From contig KN805387.1 in the NCBI GenBank assembly GCA_000818945.1, positions 445,903 to 509,902 on the forward strand: 64,000 nucleotides of DNA. The letters are read 5' to 3'. This DNA comes from Schizochytrium sp. CCTCC M209059 (Eukaryota; Sar; Bigyra; Thraustochytrida; Thraustochytriidae). Shown here one piece after another: positions 30,134-40,387 of this stretch; within the stretch, counting starts at the first letter, position 1; each line of letters opens with the position of its first letter. Made by a program: the position numbers and the translations under genes. The notes under the pieces were generated by a model. That model saw nothing but the letters and a program-made list of their open reading frames with translations. It was not told the DNA's origin and ran no database searches.

Positions 30134-31216
30134 CCTCGCTCCCTTCTCTCCACTCCTAGCACAGCTCTTCTTCGAGAATCAACCACGTAGATAATCTCTC
30201 TCCTGCAAGCTCGCCTCGTCGACCGGGCCACCGCGTTCGGGGACTGCCTTCGGGGTCTGCCTTCGCGCCTTCGCTGGCACCTCGCTGCCTTCGCTTATTT
30301 AAGATACCTGCCTGCCCAGCGTCAGCCCGCCGCTGCGCCTTGCGCTTGCCGCCACTCGGCCTCCGGGCGCCCGCATGTCCGTCCGCACACTGGCGCACCC
30401 GCCGCGGCCAAGTCGACCTTTCGCCGCGCAAGTGCAGAATGCGGCTCCCGGCACCAGAACTCCCGCCCAGCTGGCGCCGCGCGACGGTCCAGACCGCGCC
30501 CTGTCCGTCACCGCGCCGCCACGCCCGGGCTCGCTTGCTTTGCTGGCCGTTCGTGTCTACATTAGTGTCGCCGCTGCCGCCCGCAGCGGCTTTGGGACGC
30601 GGGGCGCACACCCCGCGCCCGCAGTTCGGCGAAGACTGCGGGCGCGCTGCGGGCGGTGCCTGCGCGGGCAGAGGGAGGGAAGCTGGAGGCAGCAAAGTCG
30701 GAACGCGAGAACAGAGGCCTGCGAGATCATCATGATGATCATGATGATCGTGACCATCGTGAGATCATGGCATGACAGGCCGCGCGTCCATCGCCCGAGA
30801 GAACGGCGCCGAGCCGGGCGACCGGCGTCGTCATGGCGAGTGGCGGCCGCACCGACCGAGCGCTCGCGTCTGCGGCCACCGCGCGCGGGGAGAGCTCAAG
30901 TGAAGAGTGAGACGGCGCGGTGGCGGACGCGGGGGTGTCGAGCAGGGGGGGGTTATGGTACGTTAATGGGGGGGGCTAGGGAGGAGGGGGGTCGACCTGG
31001 CCGAGATCGGCGCCGCGTTCCAACCTCGTTCTGTTTGACTGTATCCGTGAGGGCCCCGGTTAGTACTACTGTGCAGAGGGGGGAGAGGGAAACAGGTGGG
31101 GGGGTATGCACGACGCAGACGCGGAGAAGGTCCCCAAGCGTGGAAAGGACCGCGAGCACGGAGATGATGGGATGGACGGGAGAGATGAATCGATGGATGA
31201 GTGTATGCATTGATGC

Positions 31217-31286
<70 letters not shown>

Positions 31287-31345
31287 CGATGGGCGACGCC
31301 CGCCAAGCCGCGCAAGCAAGATGAGGCGATCAAACGCAGCACGCG
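30134..31345. other. Intergenic region between the PHYH and kinase-calycin clusters
   Basis: 1.2 kb with no supportable gene. It contains a palindromic ATCATCATGATGAT stretch (30727-30745), G-rich runs (30941-30991) and an ATTG tetranucleotide array (31217-31286). The PHYH copy 2 promoter is at the left. Confidence 0.5.
31217..31286. repeat. ATTG tetranucleotide array
   Basis: About seventeen near-perfect ATTG units just downstream of the stop of kinase-calycin copy A. On the minus strand it would be CAAT repeats in the 3' flank. Confidence 0.95.
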
Positions 31346-34300
31346 TTACACGTCAAGCGCCGAGACGAAGCCGGAAGGTTTGTGCGGGCCCAACACGAAC
31401 TGCTCGGCGCCAGAGATGCCGTGGGCCACGGCCAAAGGAGCATCCTTGGGGCCCGCGTCGCGAGCATACAGCTCGCAACGCACAAGGCAAACCTCCTGCA
31501 CATGCAAGTGCAGATTGTGGTTGCGATCAGCGAGCTCCGTAAGAATGCTGTCGCTCTGTACAATCAGCTCCGGACCGAGACGAGCTCCGTGAGGCATGGT
31601 GTCGTGGCCATAGCCAACCCCGCTCATGAAAAACGGCTGCACCGGTTCAAAGGTCAGCGTGACGCGGCGACCGTCCTGCAGGACCATTATAATGGTACAC
31701 GTGCGAAAATGACGCGCCCCACTCGTCTGGTACTCGAGCGAATGTCCCGCTGCCTCGACCTTGCCATAAGGCGCGTGCTCTGGGCCAAAGGGATCGCCAA
31801 AAACGTGAGCGGCGCCATTCTCCACAGACCCATCATCACGCTGCTGCGAATGATATGTGAAGCCGCCATTAGGGACATTAATGGGTGTCCAGAACCAGTA
31901 GAATTGCGGAGTCTTGTGCGCGATCGGCTGAAGAGCCAAATTCAAGGCATGGCGGACCACAAGGCTGCTCAAGAGCGCGCTGCGCGCTGCGTTCAGATTC
32001 GCTCCCCGGTCCGCGTCAAGATGTGGGCGGCGGCCCCACGATCGATCGCGCGAGCCCCACCAGTTGCGGACAGCGAGCGTGCGCGACCCATTGAGATTAA
32101 TGCTGCCCTCCCACGCCACAAGTTGAGTGAATCGTTCGTAGTTGAATTCGCCAATGCCCTGAACCCCGCTATCATACGGAGGCTCCATCGTTGGCTCAAA
32201 GCGGGCGCGCATCGTCAGCGAAACCTCCATTTTGCCCGGGACGATCACCTCCAACTTGGCTTCCTCCAAGGGCTTTACAATGGAAATGCGAATCGGTCCC
32301 ACAGCACTGTCCACCGTCATTCGGCCCTTATGCATCCTTAACAACTCTTCGCGCGGCCACGTTTCTGCGCCCAAGTGCCGCGACACACGCATGTTGTGTT
32401 GTTTGCCATCCAAGACAACCGAAATGGCGGCGTCCATAGCGCCGCGACCGGGATAAAAGCCCAAGGCAACGGCGAAAAAGACCCTACCGTCCGGACTGTA
32501 CCCGTTGAGGAACCAGCGATCGTACGCGTCCCGACGGCCAGCACCCGGGACAATGTCGTTGCCAGGCTTAAGCGTCACGAGCATCGATGGCGAAATGTGG
32601 CAAAGCGGCTCGTCTTGGGGCGTCGCCGAACGAATCACCACGGGCGCATCCCCAGGACGGTCTCCAGGCATCGAAATGCCATCACGATCGCGCGCGAGCA
32701 TCTTGTCCTCCACATGTCGGTAGGTCGTCAGCGCGCCGCTCATGACTCTCGGCTTCGTGCTGTGGGAGAGAACATCCGACAAAACTTCGGCAGCGTGCGT
32801 GCGCTCCAAAGCGTCGATAACACGTCGCAGCATGGGATCATTCCCGTCGCGCGCCATCTCCAGGCCCGCCAAGGCCACCAAGAAGAGACAGAGTCGGTAG
32901 TCGCGCCAGCAGTCGTCCGCCGAGTATGCTTCAAGAGACTTTTGCCCGTCTTGTCCAAGAGCCTTCGCGAGAGCCTTGTGGTACTCTGCCACGAGCATGC
33001 GGTCGCACGTGTCGCCCGACTTCGGCTCTGAAGCCACATCAAGGTTGAGTCCGATGAAGCTAGCGAGATCGAATGCGCCCTTGCCTTTGGAGCTTGCCTG
33101 CCAATTGACGCTGAGCCAGCGGACCTTGAGGCGATCCAGGACATCGTCGAATTTGAGACCTGCATGGCAAGGGCGGTCTGCTTTGGCGCCTTGCTTCGCG
33201 CCTGGAAAGAGCAAGTTCTCCGCCTGGCACTCGGCATGAATCAGCGTCATGGGCCCCTTGCAGAGCTCCTTTTGAATTACGGGCCAGTGATCTACAAAGC
33301 TGCGAAGCGCACGCTGCAACGGTGCGCTCACCGAAGCGGCAATCTGTGCGTTCTCCATGATTTGCGACAGCGTACTCCGCATCGAGTACGTGGCGTGCAG
33401 AGGGTGCAAAAAAGAGCCTTGCTCAAAGGAAGCATGCCAGCCGAGCGCAAGATCGCGATCTAGTTCGTCCATGCTGCTTCGCCAGTGCAGAGCATGGAAG
33501 CGCGCGTACCGCGTCGCAAAGCTGCATGCTTGCTGCCACGAGGCACCTTGGGACCTAGAAAGGCTCTGTAGCGAGCTTGTGTCTTCAAAGAGAAGGCAAA
33601 ACTCAGACGAGAGCTCGTCGAAATGTGCCGCCAACGTCCGGGGCGTCTCCACTGAGGGAAGTGGGCCGATCCCGGAAGTCGCTCGGGGCGCGACTTTGGT
33701 GTAAAAGTAGACCTCGCGTTGCGCTGCACTGTGGAGCCGCAAACGTAGCTTGGTAGGAAGATGTTCCACGGGTAACTTCATTTCAAACTTTTCCGGCAAC
33801 GGGCTGCCCTCGGCGTCCGCGGCGGAATCGGCATACCGGACGGTGAGACGAAGCCTTTCGCACTCCTTTAAAAGAAACCCCGTGTCGCGAGACGTTGCTT
33901 CAGGAACGCGCCCCGCATCTCCGTCCTGAGTTGCGTTTGCATCCGCGGCGCTAGCGCCTGCCTCGTTCGGACTCACCTCGCATCGGACCACAGAATGGCC
34001 GAGTGTCTTGCTCAGCCATTGCGCGTTGACATCAGATGCTTTTGTAGGGTATCCGCGTGACGGAAGAGCGAATGTGCCTTGAAGGCGGATCTTGCGCGCC
34101 GCTTCCACATAAAGAGTACGTGCAGTCATCCAAAATGAGCGCCAGACCTGGCCAAGAACGCTCCGTGGGTAGGTGAGTCCCCAGACCCAAAGCTGCAGGT
34201 GACCCAGGAAGAGAGCCATCAGGTGAAGACCGGTTCGCTGGCGCCAGCGGCGAGCAAGGCGCAAAAGAAGTCTCTGCAAGGTTGATGCCACAGCCCAAAT

Positions 34301-34951
34301 AGCCGTGGCGAGACCACCTTCGCCCGGATGTTGCCGTACGACTTGCTGCTGTGCCATGTAAATGTGGCCAGCGAGTCTCCCGCTCATGGTCAGAGCAAGA
34401 ACGCGGGCACCCATTTTCCAGGCGGCCAGAACAAGTAGGGCATCGGTGGCCTGAAGAGCGTGCAGAGCAATTTGCCAGTGCTCTGGGGCCTGGGGGGTCG
34501 GGTCATCGAGCCAAAAGAGGTTGCCCGAGGAACCCTGCGGGCGTCGCGCTGTCTTGGCGAGCTCTGCAAGTTTACCCATGGTCGCGAGCTTGGCCCGCGC
34601 AGCGTGCATCAGTTCATTTGCATGGGCCGTCACGTACGGTACTTGCGCCTTGATTTTCGCAAGAAGTTCCGTCGCTTCCTGCTGCCACGCTGCCGCATCC
34701 GACGCTCCCTTGCCCTTGTTCGCTGGCGCATTATCTCCCGACGCCGTCAGCGGCTGCCTCTGCCGCTGCCCTTGCTGCTGCGCCTTCTGCTGCAGGCCCG
34801 CTGGCCGCGCAGAGCCCCGCGCAGCTTCGCCCGGGTTCGCGTTCGCGGTCGCCAGGCCGGGTCTCTGCCGCGGGTCCGCGGGACCGCCCGCCGCCGCGCG
34901 CTCCTCGTCGTAGCCGCGCACGACCTCGAAGTCCGTCTCCTCGTCGCTCAT
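31346..34951 (-). CDS. Kinase-calycin fusion protein, copy A (APH/EcKL-like pseudokinase plus CrtC/AttH-like domain)
   Basis: This 1201-residue protein is a paralogue of 36469-39783. After an acidic start (MSDEETDFEVV) and an Ala/Gln-rich linker comes a helical, partly hydrophobic region (about residues 160-300). An APH/EcKL-like small-molecule kinase domain follows (about 390-720), with MKLPV and FYTKVAPR. Its catalytic loop reads HAECQAEN (His572, Glu574, Asn579) and the metal-binding motif VNWQ (Asn616), so both aspartates of active kinases are changed (Asp to Glu and Asp to Asn). The C-terminal 450 residues resemble CrtC/AttH-like calycins: RARFEPTMEPPYDSG, GSRDRSWGRRP (about residue 967) and QFYWFWTPINVPNGGF. 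I infer a pseudokinase or weak kinase. The start at 34951 aligns with copy B; the 5' flank runs into an assembly gap. Confidence 0.82.
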   Translation of the reverse strand: MSDEETDFEVVRGYDEERAAAGGPADPRQRPGLATANANPGEAARGSARPAGLQQKAQQQGQRQRQPLTASGDNAPANKGKGASDAAAWQQEATELLAKIKAQVPYVTAHANELMHAARAKLATMGKLAELAKTARRPQGSSGNLFWLDDPTPQAPEHWQIALHALQATDALLVLAAWKMGARVLALTMSGRLAGHIYMAQQQVVRQHPGEGGLATAIWAVASTLQRLLLRLARRWRQRTGLHLMALFLGHLQLWVWGLTYPRSVLGQVWRSFWMTARTLYVEAARKIRLQGTFALPSRGYPTKASDVNAQWLSKTLGHSVVRCEVSPNEAGASAADANATQDGDAGRVPEATSRDTGFLLKECERLRLTVRYADSAADAEGSPLPEKFEMKLPVEHLPTKLRLRLHSAAQREVYFYTKVAPRATSGIGPLPSVETPRTLAAHFDELSSEFCLLFEDTSSLQSLSRSQGASWQQACSFATRYARFHALHWRSSMDELDRDLALGWHASFEQGSFLHPLHATYSMRSTLSQIMENAQIAASVSAPLQRALRSFVDHWPVIQKELCKGPMTLIHAECQAENLLFPGAKQGAKADRPCHAGLKFDDVLDRLKVRWLSVNWQASSKGKGAFDLASFIGLNLDVASEPKSGDTCDRMLVAEYHKALAKALGQDGQKSLEAYSADDCWRDYRLCLFLVALAGLEMARDGNDPMLRRVIDALERTHAAEVLSDVLSHSTKPRVMSGALTTYRHVEDKMLARDRDGISMPGDRPGDAPVVIRSATPQDEPLCHISPSMLVTLKPGNDIVPGAGRRDAYDRWFLNGYSPDGRVFFAVALGFYPGRGAMDAAISVVLDGKQHNMRVSRHLGAETWPREELLRMHKGRMTVDSAVGPIRISIVKPLEEAKLEVIVPGKMEVSLTMRARFEPTMEPPYDSGVQGIGEFNYERFTQLVAWEGSINLNGSRTLAVRNWWGSRDRSWGRRPHLDADRGANLNAARSALLSSLVVRHALNLALQPIAHKTPQFYWFWTPINVPNGGFTYHSQQRDDGSVENGAAHVFGDPFGPEHAPYGKVEAAGHSLEYQTSGARHFRTCTIIMVLQDGRRVTLTFEPVQPFFMSGVGYGHDTMPHGARLGPELIVQSDSILTELADRNHNLHLHVQEVCLVRCELYARDAGPKDAPLAVAHGISGAEQFVLGPHKPSGFVSALDV

Positions 34952-36468
34952 CGCGCCCGCGCGAGCTCCCTCCCGCGCGTGGCCGCGCTCCGCGTTCGGG
35001 GTCTGCTGCTGCGGCGCTGTGCTCGACCTCGAGCAGCTCGCGCTCGAGCTCGACCAGCAGGAAAAAGCAAGCGACAGATGGATGAGTATAGGAAAGAAAG
35101 AAATCTCTTGCCTCCCGAGGCCCGCTCGCGCCTGCCCTGCGCGGCGCGCGGGAGCGGGCTCGCGCCGGGCCCGCGGCCTCCAAGCGCGGCGGCGGCGGCG
35201 CCTNNNNNNNNNNNNNNNNNNNNNNNNNNNNNNNNNNNNNNNNNNNNNNNNNNNNNNNNNNNNNNNNNNNNNNNNNNNNNNNNNNNNNNNNNNNNNNNNN
35301 NNNNNNNNNNNNNNNNNNNNNNNNNNNNNNNNNNNNNNNNNNNNNNNNNNNNNNNNNNNNNNNNNNNNNNNNNNNNNNNNNNNNNNNNNNNNNNNNNNNN
35401 NNNNNNNNNNNNNNNNNNNNNNNNNNNNNNNTGGGTGGGTTTCTTTCTTTCCGGAAAGAGTGGACTGGCGGGAGGGGAGCAGGCCCAATTCCTTGTAGTT
35501 GTCGTTGTTTCTGTTGCTGATATTGTTGTTAGTGGTGGTCGCGGTGGTGATGGTGGTGTTTATCTTCTACGAGGTAGGGTTCGAGTTTGATTTTCTGACT
35601 TCTCTCAGCCACACCAGCCAGCTGCAGGCCTTCTTTCTTCTTTCCTTCTCCCAATGTCGGGCTCATTTTTGGCCAGGTCATGCTGAGGTCAGGCCGGTCC
35701 GAAGATGTGAGACGACGCCGCCTCGGCGCCGCTTGAGCACCGAGTGGGCTCTTCGACCGGCTGCGGATGCGAATGGCCGCCTTTTCGAAACGGAGAGCCG
35801 CCGACGCTCTGTCAGAGATCGAGGCCGCTCGCGCCCTGGAAACCGACATGCGCGCTATATTATTTCTCTCTCCGCAGCAGTAGTACGTAGGCCTCGTGCA
35901 CGAAAGAGTAGGTCAAGATACACGTATTCGTTGCGAGGAAAACGGGAACTTGACTTGAAGTTGAACCGTCCGCGAGGAGACCGTCAGGGTCAGGACTTGG
36001 CGCGGGCGAGCCTTGGACGACGCTTGCGAGCTGCCTTGCCCGGAGGAGGGAGGATGCGGGTGGGTAACGTTGCTTTTTTACGAGAAGCAAAAGCAAGATT
36101 CGCAAGCCTGGCTCGTTTACTCTCGTTTGATTGTGAAATTGCGGGGGGGGGGGGGGGGTATACCTTACCTACCTTTACTTAGTCCTCGTAAAAGGGGAAA
36201 AAAGTATGCGCGGTGACATCAATTCTGACGGGCGAGCTTCCGTTTCAAGTTGGCTGTCATCCTTCAAAAGGCTGATCCCTTCCCTCGCGTTTCTCTTTTG
36301 TATTAGCCGATTCATGTTTATGCTCACAACTAACATGTAAGTCAGTCCAAATAAAGTCGCGTTATAATGCGAGGATTTAATCTCATGCTCAGCTCGAGTT
36401 GGCTTTTTGCATAAATGCAACATTTCTTTACTTTCTTTGGATTCTTTCCATTTTGGCCGACATTAGGC
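34952..36468. other. Spacer between kinase-calycin copies, with assembly gap
   Basis: Holds the 5' flank of copy A, a 228-nt run of N (35204-35431) next to GGC-rich sequence, a GTTGTT/GGTGGT-rich stretch (35498-35560), a 16-nt G run (36143-36158) and the 3' flank of copy B. No gene is supported. Confidence 0.5.
35204..35431. other. Assembly gap (228 N)
   Basis: Run of N in the 5' flank of kinase-calycin copy A, preceded by GGCGGCGGCGGCG. Real length is unknown. It could hide a 5' exon or promoter element of copy A. Confidence 0.99.
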
Positions 36469-39400
36469 TCACGCATCGAGCGCAGAAACGAAGCCAGAAG
36501 GCTTGTGCGGACCAACGACAAGCTGCTCGGCGCCAGAAACGCCATAAGCCACAGCGAGCGGTGGGTCGCTAGGCCCCGCATCTCGTGCATAGAGCTCGCA
36601 GCGCGCAATAGAGATTTCCTGCACGTGAATGTGGAGACCATGAAGACGGTCGGGCATCTCGGACCGGAAGGAGTCGCACTGCATGACCAAGTCTTGCGGG
36701 TGGCGGACGCCATGAGGCATGGTATCGTGGCTGTAGCCAACGCCGCTCATGAAAAAGGGCTGCACCGGCTCAAAGGTCACGGTGATGCGGCGACCATCTT
36801 GAAGGACCATGATGATGGTGCACGTGCGAAAATGCCGCGTTCCATTGCTTTGGTACTCGAGCGAGTGACCAGCTGCCTCGACCTTGCCATACGGCGCGTG
36901 TTCGGGGCCAAAAGGATCGCCAAATACGTGCGCTGCACCATTCTCCACCGTTCCATCCTCCTTTTGCTGCGAGTGATATGTAAAGCCGCCATTGGGGACA
37001 TTGATAGGCGTCCAGAACCAATAGAATTGCGGAATCTTTTGTGCAAACGGAACCAAGGCTTGGTTCACTAACTTGCGCTTCGTCCTGTTTGCGAGAAAGG
37101 CGTTCCGCTTGACGTTCTTTTCCGGGCCTTGATCGGCCTGGCCGTGCGGACGGCAGCCCCAAGAACGATCGCGCGTGCCCCACCAGCCGTCCGTGGAGAT
37201 CTCCGTCTTGCCGTCAACAAGAATCGTGCCTTCCCATTCGACAAGCTGCGTAAAGCGGTCGTACTCGAACGTGCCGATGCCGCGCACTTCGTTCGCGTAT
37301 GGAGGCTCCATCGTCGGCTCGTAGCGACCACGCATCGTGAGTTTGGCCTCGGCCTTGCCCGGTACTCGTACCTCGAGCGTCGCCGTCTTGAGAGGCTCTT
37401 GGATCGTGATGCGAATCGGGCCTACATCGCTATCCAGGATAATCCGCTTTCCGCTGTCAGCGGCCTTTTTCAGATTCGAGGGCCACTCGTCTTCCGTCAG
37501 GTGGCGCGAGACGCGTACATTGTGCTGCTTGCCGTCGACGACTACGGAGAACGAGGCATCCATTGTGCCCCGTCCCGGATAGACTCCCAGACCGGCGGCA
37601 AAAAAGCACTTGCCCTCGGGGTCGTACCCGTTGAGAAACCAGCGGTCATAGGTGTCGCGACGGCCAGATCCCGGCGGAATGTCGCTGCCCTCCTTGAGCG
37701 ACAACGCATATGAGGGGGAAATGTGACCAAGGGGGTCGTCTTGAGGCGTTGCAGAACGCACCACCACAGGAGCATCCGCCTTGCCCTGGCCAGGCATCGA
37801 AATCCCGGCACGGTCCCGCTCGAGCATTTGATCCTCCACATGACGATATGTCGTGAGAGCACCATTCATGCTGCGCGTCTTGACACGACGCCGGATGAGG
37901 TCCTCGAGGACCTCGATCGAGTTGAGACGCTCAATCGCTTGCACACCACGCCGAAGCGTGTACTCGCGCACCGCACGAAGCCGCTCCGATCCTTCGGATC
38001 CGATCGAATCCGAGTGCAAAACCGTGATTGGGATCAGTAGCGTAAGAAACATGGAGAGCCGATAGTCGCGCCAGCAATCCTCGGCCGTGTATCCGCCAAG
38101 CTGCTTTTCGTCTGGCAGCGCCGCGACAAGTGCCTTGTAGTACTCGGAAACGAGAGTTCGATCGCACGAGTCGCCAGCCTCCGGGTCCACGTTCAAATCC
38201 ATGCCAACAAAGTAGGCGAGATCGTAGATACCTTTGCCCTTGGTGCTTGTCTGCCAGTCAACGCTGAGCCAGCGAACGTTATTGCGATCATACGAATCGT
38301 CAAACTTGAGACCAGCCCGGCACACCCGATCTTCCTTTTCAGTCTCCTCCGGAGGCAAGAGAAAATTTTCCGTGCGTCCATCCGCATGAATGAACGTGAG
38401 TGGACCTTGCAAAAGTTCATCAAGGACCAGGGGCATGTGTTCCACAAAGGAGCGAATCGTGCGCTGCGCCGCGGGGGAAATATACGAAGCATAGCGATCT
38501 TCCTTCATGAGACGTGAAAAGAAGTCTCGCGTGCTCTCCTGATTGGTGGGCGTGTGCACCGCCATCATCCAGTCATACGTCGCGTGCCATCCGAGCTTGA
38601 AGTCGACATCAAGGGATTCCATGGATGGCCTCCAGTGCAATGCATGGAAGCGAGCGTAGCGCGTCGCCACACTGCAGGCGAGCTGCCAGGAGGCACCCAG
38701 GATTTCATCACCAGATTTGAGCGGGGCAGCATCTGCAAAGAGTAAACAGAATTCTGTCGTCAGCTGGTTGTATTCTGAAGCATAGACCACGGGGATCTCG
38801 ACCATTGGTTTCTGGAGCTTGCGTCGCCACGCGTAAAGGCGCGGTGCGATCTTGCTGTAAAAGTCCGTTTCGCGACGATAGGTTCCGTTAGGGCGCAACA
38901 GAATCTTAAGGGCCGTCGAGCTTGAGGGAAGTTTGGCCACGAAACTGCGCGGAAGCTTTTGTACCGCAGGTGAGTCGGGGTTCGCGAAGCGAGGGACCAC
39001 GCGAACAGCCTCGCCAATGAAGCCTCGGGGAACGATGGCCTCATCGGCGGCGTCTTCGTCCTCGAGGTCGACATCATCGAGCGTCTTATTGATTGGCAAG
39101 AGACGGACGCTGGCGACCTGTTCGCCCAACGCCTTGGACAGCCACTTGGCGTCAATATCTACTGCTTTGTGTGGGAAGGGCGCACGCGCAAGGAGCGGTG
39201 TTCCCTCGAGATTAATTTTGCGAATGGCTTCTGCATAGAGGATTCGGACCATACCAAAGAGGACCTTGACCATGAAGCCCAGAAAGGACCGCGGGTGCAG
39301 CACACCCCATGAGACGACCTGCGCGTGCCCAAGTGAAAGAGCAAGCAAGTGCATTGCGCTGCGTTGACGCCAAAATCGCGAAAACGCAAAGAGGGTGCCT

Positions 39401-39783
39401 TGCAATGCGGTGAAGCCGGCCCAGATGCCTGCAGGCAGCGCGCCCTCACCGGATTCGCCCTTGGCGAGCACAATCTGCTGATTCATGTACGCGTGACTGA
39501 AGAAGCGTCCGACAGCTGTGAGCGCCAAGAGCCGGGTCCCTGCTCTCCACGCTGCGATTGCAAGCAGAATGTCTCCAGCCTGGAGAGCCTTGACCGTCGT
39601 CTTCCAGTGCGCGGGTGGGACCGGCGTTGGATCATCAATCCAAAAGGTTGCTCCAGAGAGGCCTTTGTCCATCGTGGGCTTGCTGCCTGGTACATTGGGC
39701 CCGTCTTCGCTCGCTGTGCGGCTGGCCCTTCCGTCTCCAGGCTGCACGACCTCGAACCCGGCTTCCTCGTCGCTCGAGCCCAT
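36469..39783 (-). CDS. Kinase-calycin fusion protein, copy B (APH/EcKL-like kinase plus CrtC/AttH-like domain)
   Basis: This 1104-residue paralogue of copy A starts at the ATG at 39783 with the shared acidic motif (MGSSDEEAGFEVV). A helical and partly hydrophobic region lies at about residues 60-215. An aminoglycoside-phosphotransferase/ecdysteroid-kinase-like domain (about 275-610) has FVAKLPSS (ATP Lys), FYSKIAPR, catalytic loop HADGRTEN (His466, Asp468, Asn473) and metal-binding VDWQ (Asp509), all consistent with an active small-molecule kinase. The C-terminal half (about 690-1100) resembles the CrtC/AttH lipocalin-like enzymes, with RGRYEPTMEPPY, GTRDRSWGCRP (about 865-877), FYWFWTPINVPNGGF and FSKRP-free SGVGYSHDTMPHG. 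The substrate is unknown. The kinase-to-calycin fusion suggests modification of a lipid or isoprenoid-like molecule. It is intact and a single exon. Confidence 0.85.
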   Translation of the reverse strand: MGSSDEEAGFEVVQPGDGRASRTASEDGPNVPGSKPTMDKGLSGATFWIDDPTPVPPAHWKTTVKALQAGDILLAIAAWRAGTRLLALTAVGRFFSHAYMNQQIVLAKGESGEGALPAGIWAGFTALQGTLFAFSRFWRQRSAMHLLALSLGHAQVVSWGVLHPRSFLGFMVKVLFGMVRILYAEAIRKINLEGTPLLARAPFPHKAVDIDAKWLSKALGEQVASVRLLPINKTLDDVDLEDEDAADEAIVPRGFIGEAVRVVPRFANPDSPAVQKLPRSFVAKLPSSSTALKILLRPNGTYRRETDFYSKIAPRLYAWRRKLQKPMVEIPVVYASEYNQLTTEFCLLFADAAPLKSGDEILGASWQLACSVATRYARFHALHWRPSMESLDVDFKLGWHATYDWMMAVHTPTNQESTRDFFSRLMKEDRYASYISPAAQRTIRSFVEHMPLVLDELLQGPLTFIHADGRTENFLLPPEETEKEDRVCRAGLKFDDSYDRNNVRWLSVDWQTSTKGKGIYDLAYFVGMDLNVDPEAGDSCDRTLVSEYYKALVAALPDEKQLGGYTAEDCWRDYRLSMFLTLLIPITVLHSDSIGSEGSERLRAVREYTLRRGVQAIERLNSIEVLEDLIRRRVKTRSMNGALTTYRHVEDQMLERDRAGISMPGQGKADAPVVVRSATPQDDPLGHISPSYALSLKEGSDIPPGSGRRDTYDRWFLNGYDPEGKCFFAAGLGVYPGRGTMDASFSVVVDGKQHNVRVSRHLTEDEWPSNLKKAADSGKRIILDSDVGPIRITIQEPLKTATLEVRVPGKAEAKLTMRGRYEPTMEPPYANEVRGIGTFEYDRFTQLVEWEGTILVDGKTEISTDGWWGTRDRSWGCRPHGQADQGPEKNVKRNAFLANRTKRKLVNQALVPFAQKIPQFYWFWTPINVPNGGFTYHSQQKEDGTVENGAAHVFGDPFGPEHAPYGKVEAAGHSLEYQSNGTRHFRTCTIIMVLQDGRRITVTFEPVQPFFMSGVGYSHDTMPHGVRHPQDLVMQCDSFRSEMPDRLHGLHIHVQEISIARCELYARDAGPSDPPLAVAYGVSGAEQLVVGPHKPSGFVSALDA

Positions 39784-40387
39784 TTTGTCCACTTTCTCAC
39801 TTGTGTGCTGTGCTTGCTTTGCCCGTTCCCTCCTCTGCTGGCCGCGAGATGCAGGTGCAGCCTCGACCTCGTGCTCTCGACTCGTGGATTGTGTTGCGGT
39901 CCGTCAGACCTGGACTTGGCTTCTTTTGAGGCCAGGGTTCGGGTTTTGCTGGTCGTCGCTATGCTCGCCGTTGTCCGTCCGCGTGGTCTGGGACGGGCCC
40001 CTGGCAGCTAGCTAGCGACTGCAGCGCAGCAGATGTGTACACGCAGCAGACCGCAGCAACAAACAGGGAGACCCACCGACATCCAGACCCGGCCTCTTTG
40101 CGCGAGCGGCGGCGCGGAGCTGATGCCAGCGCAAGACCCGCTCGCCGTGGCGGACGCACCGTGCGAGCGATGGCAAGCCCGAGCCTGAGGAGGGAGATCA
40201 AGATCGATCGACCGAACGGACGAACGAACGAACGATCGAACGAACGGTCGATCGATCCAGGCGCGGTCGCCGAGGTGGTACAGCTATAGGCGCCGGGCTC
40301 GAGCAGGGGGAGGAGGCCGGGGGCGGACGAGCGGCGAGGTCGAGGGCGGGGTCGAGTTGGTGTGTGTGTGTGTGTTGCAGTATCTTC

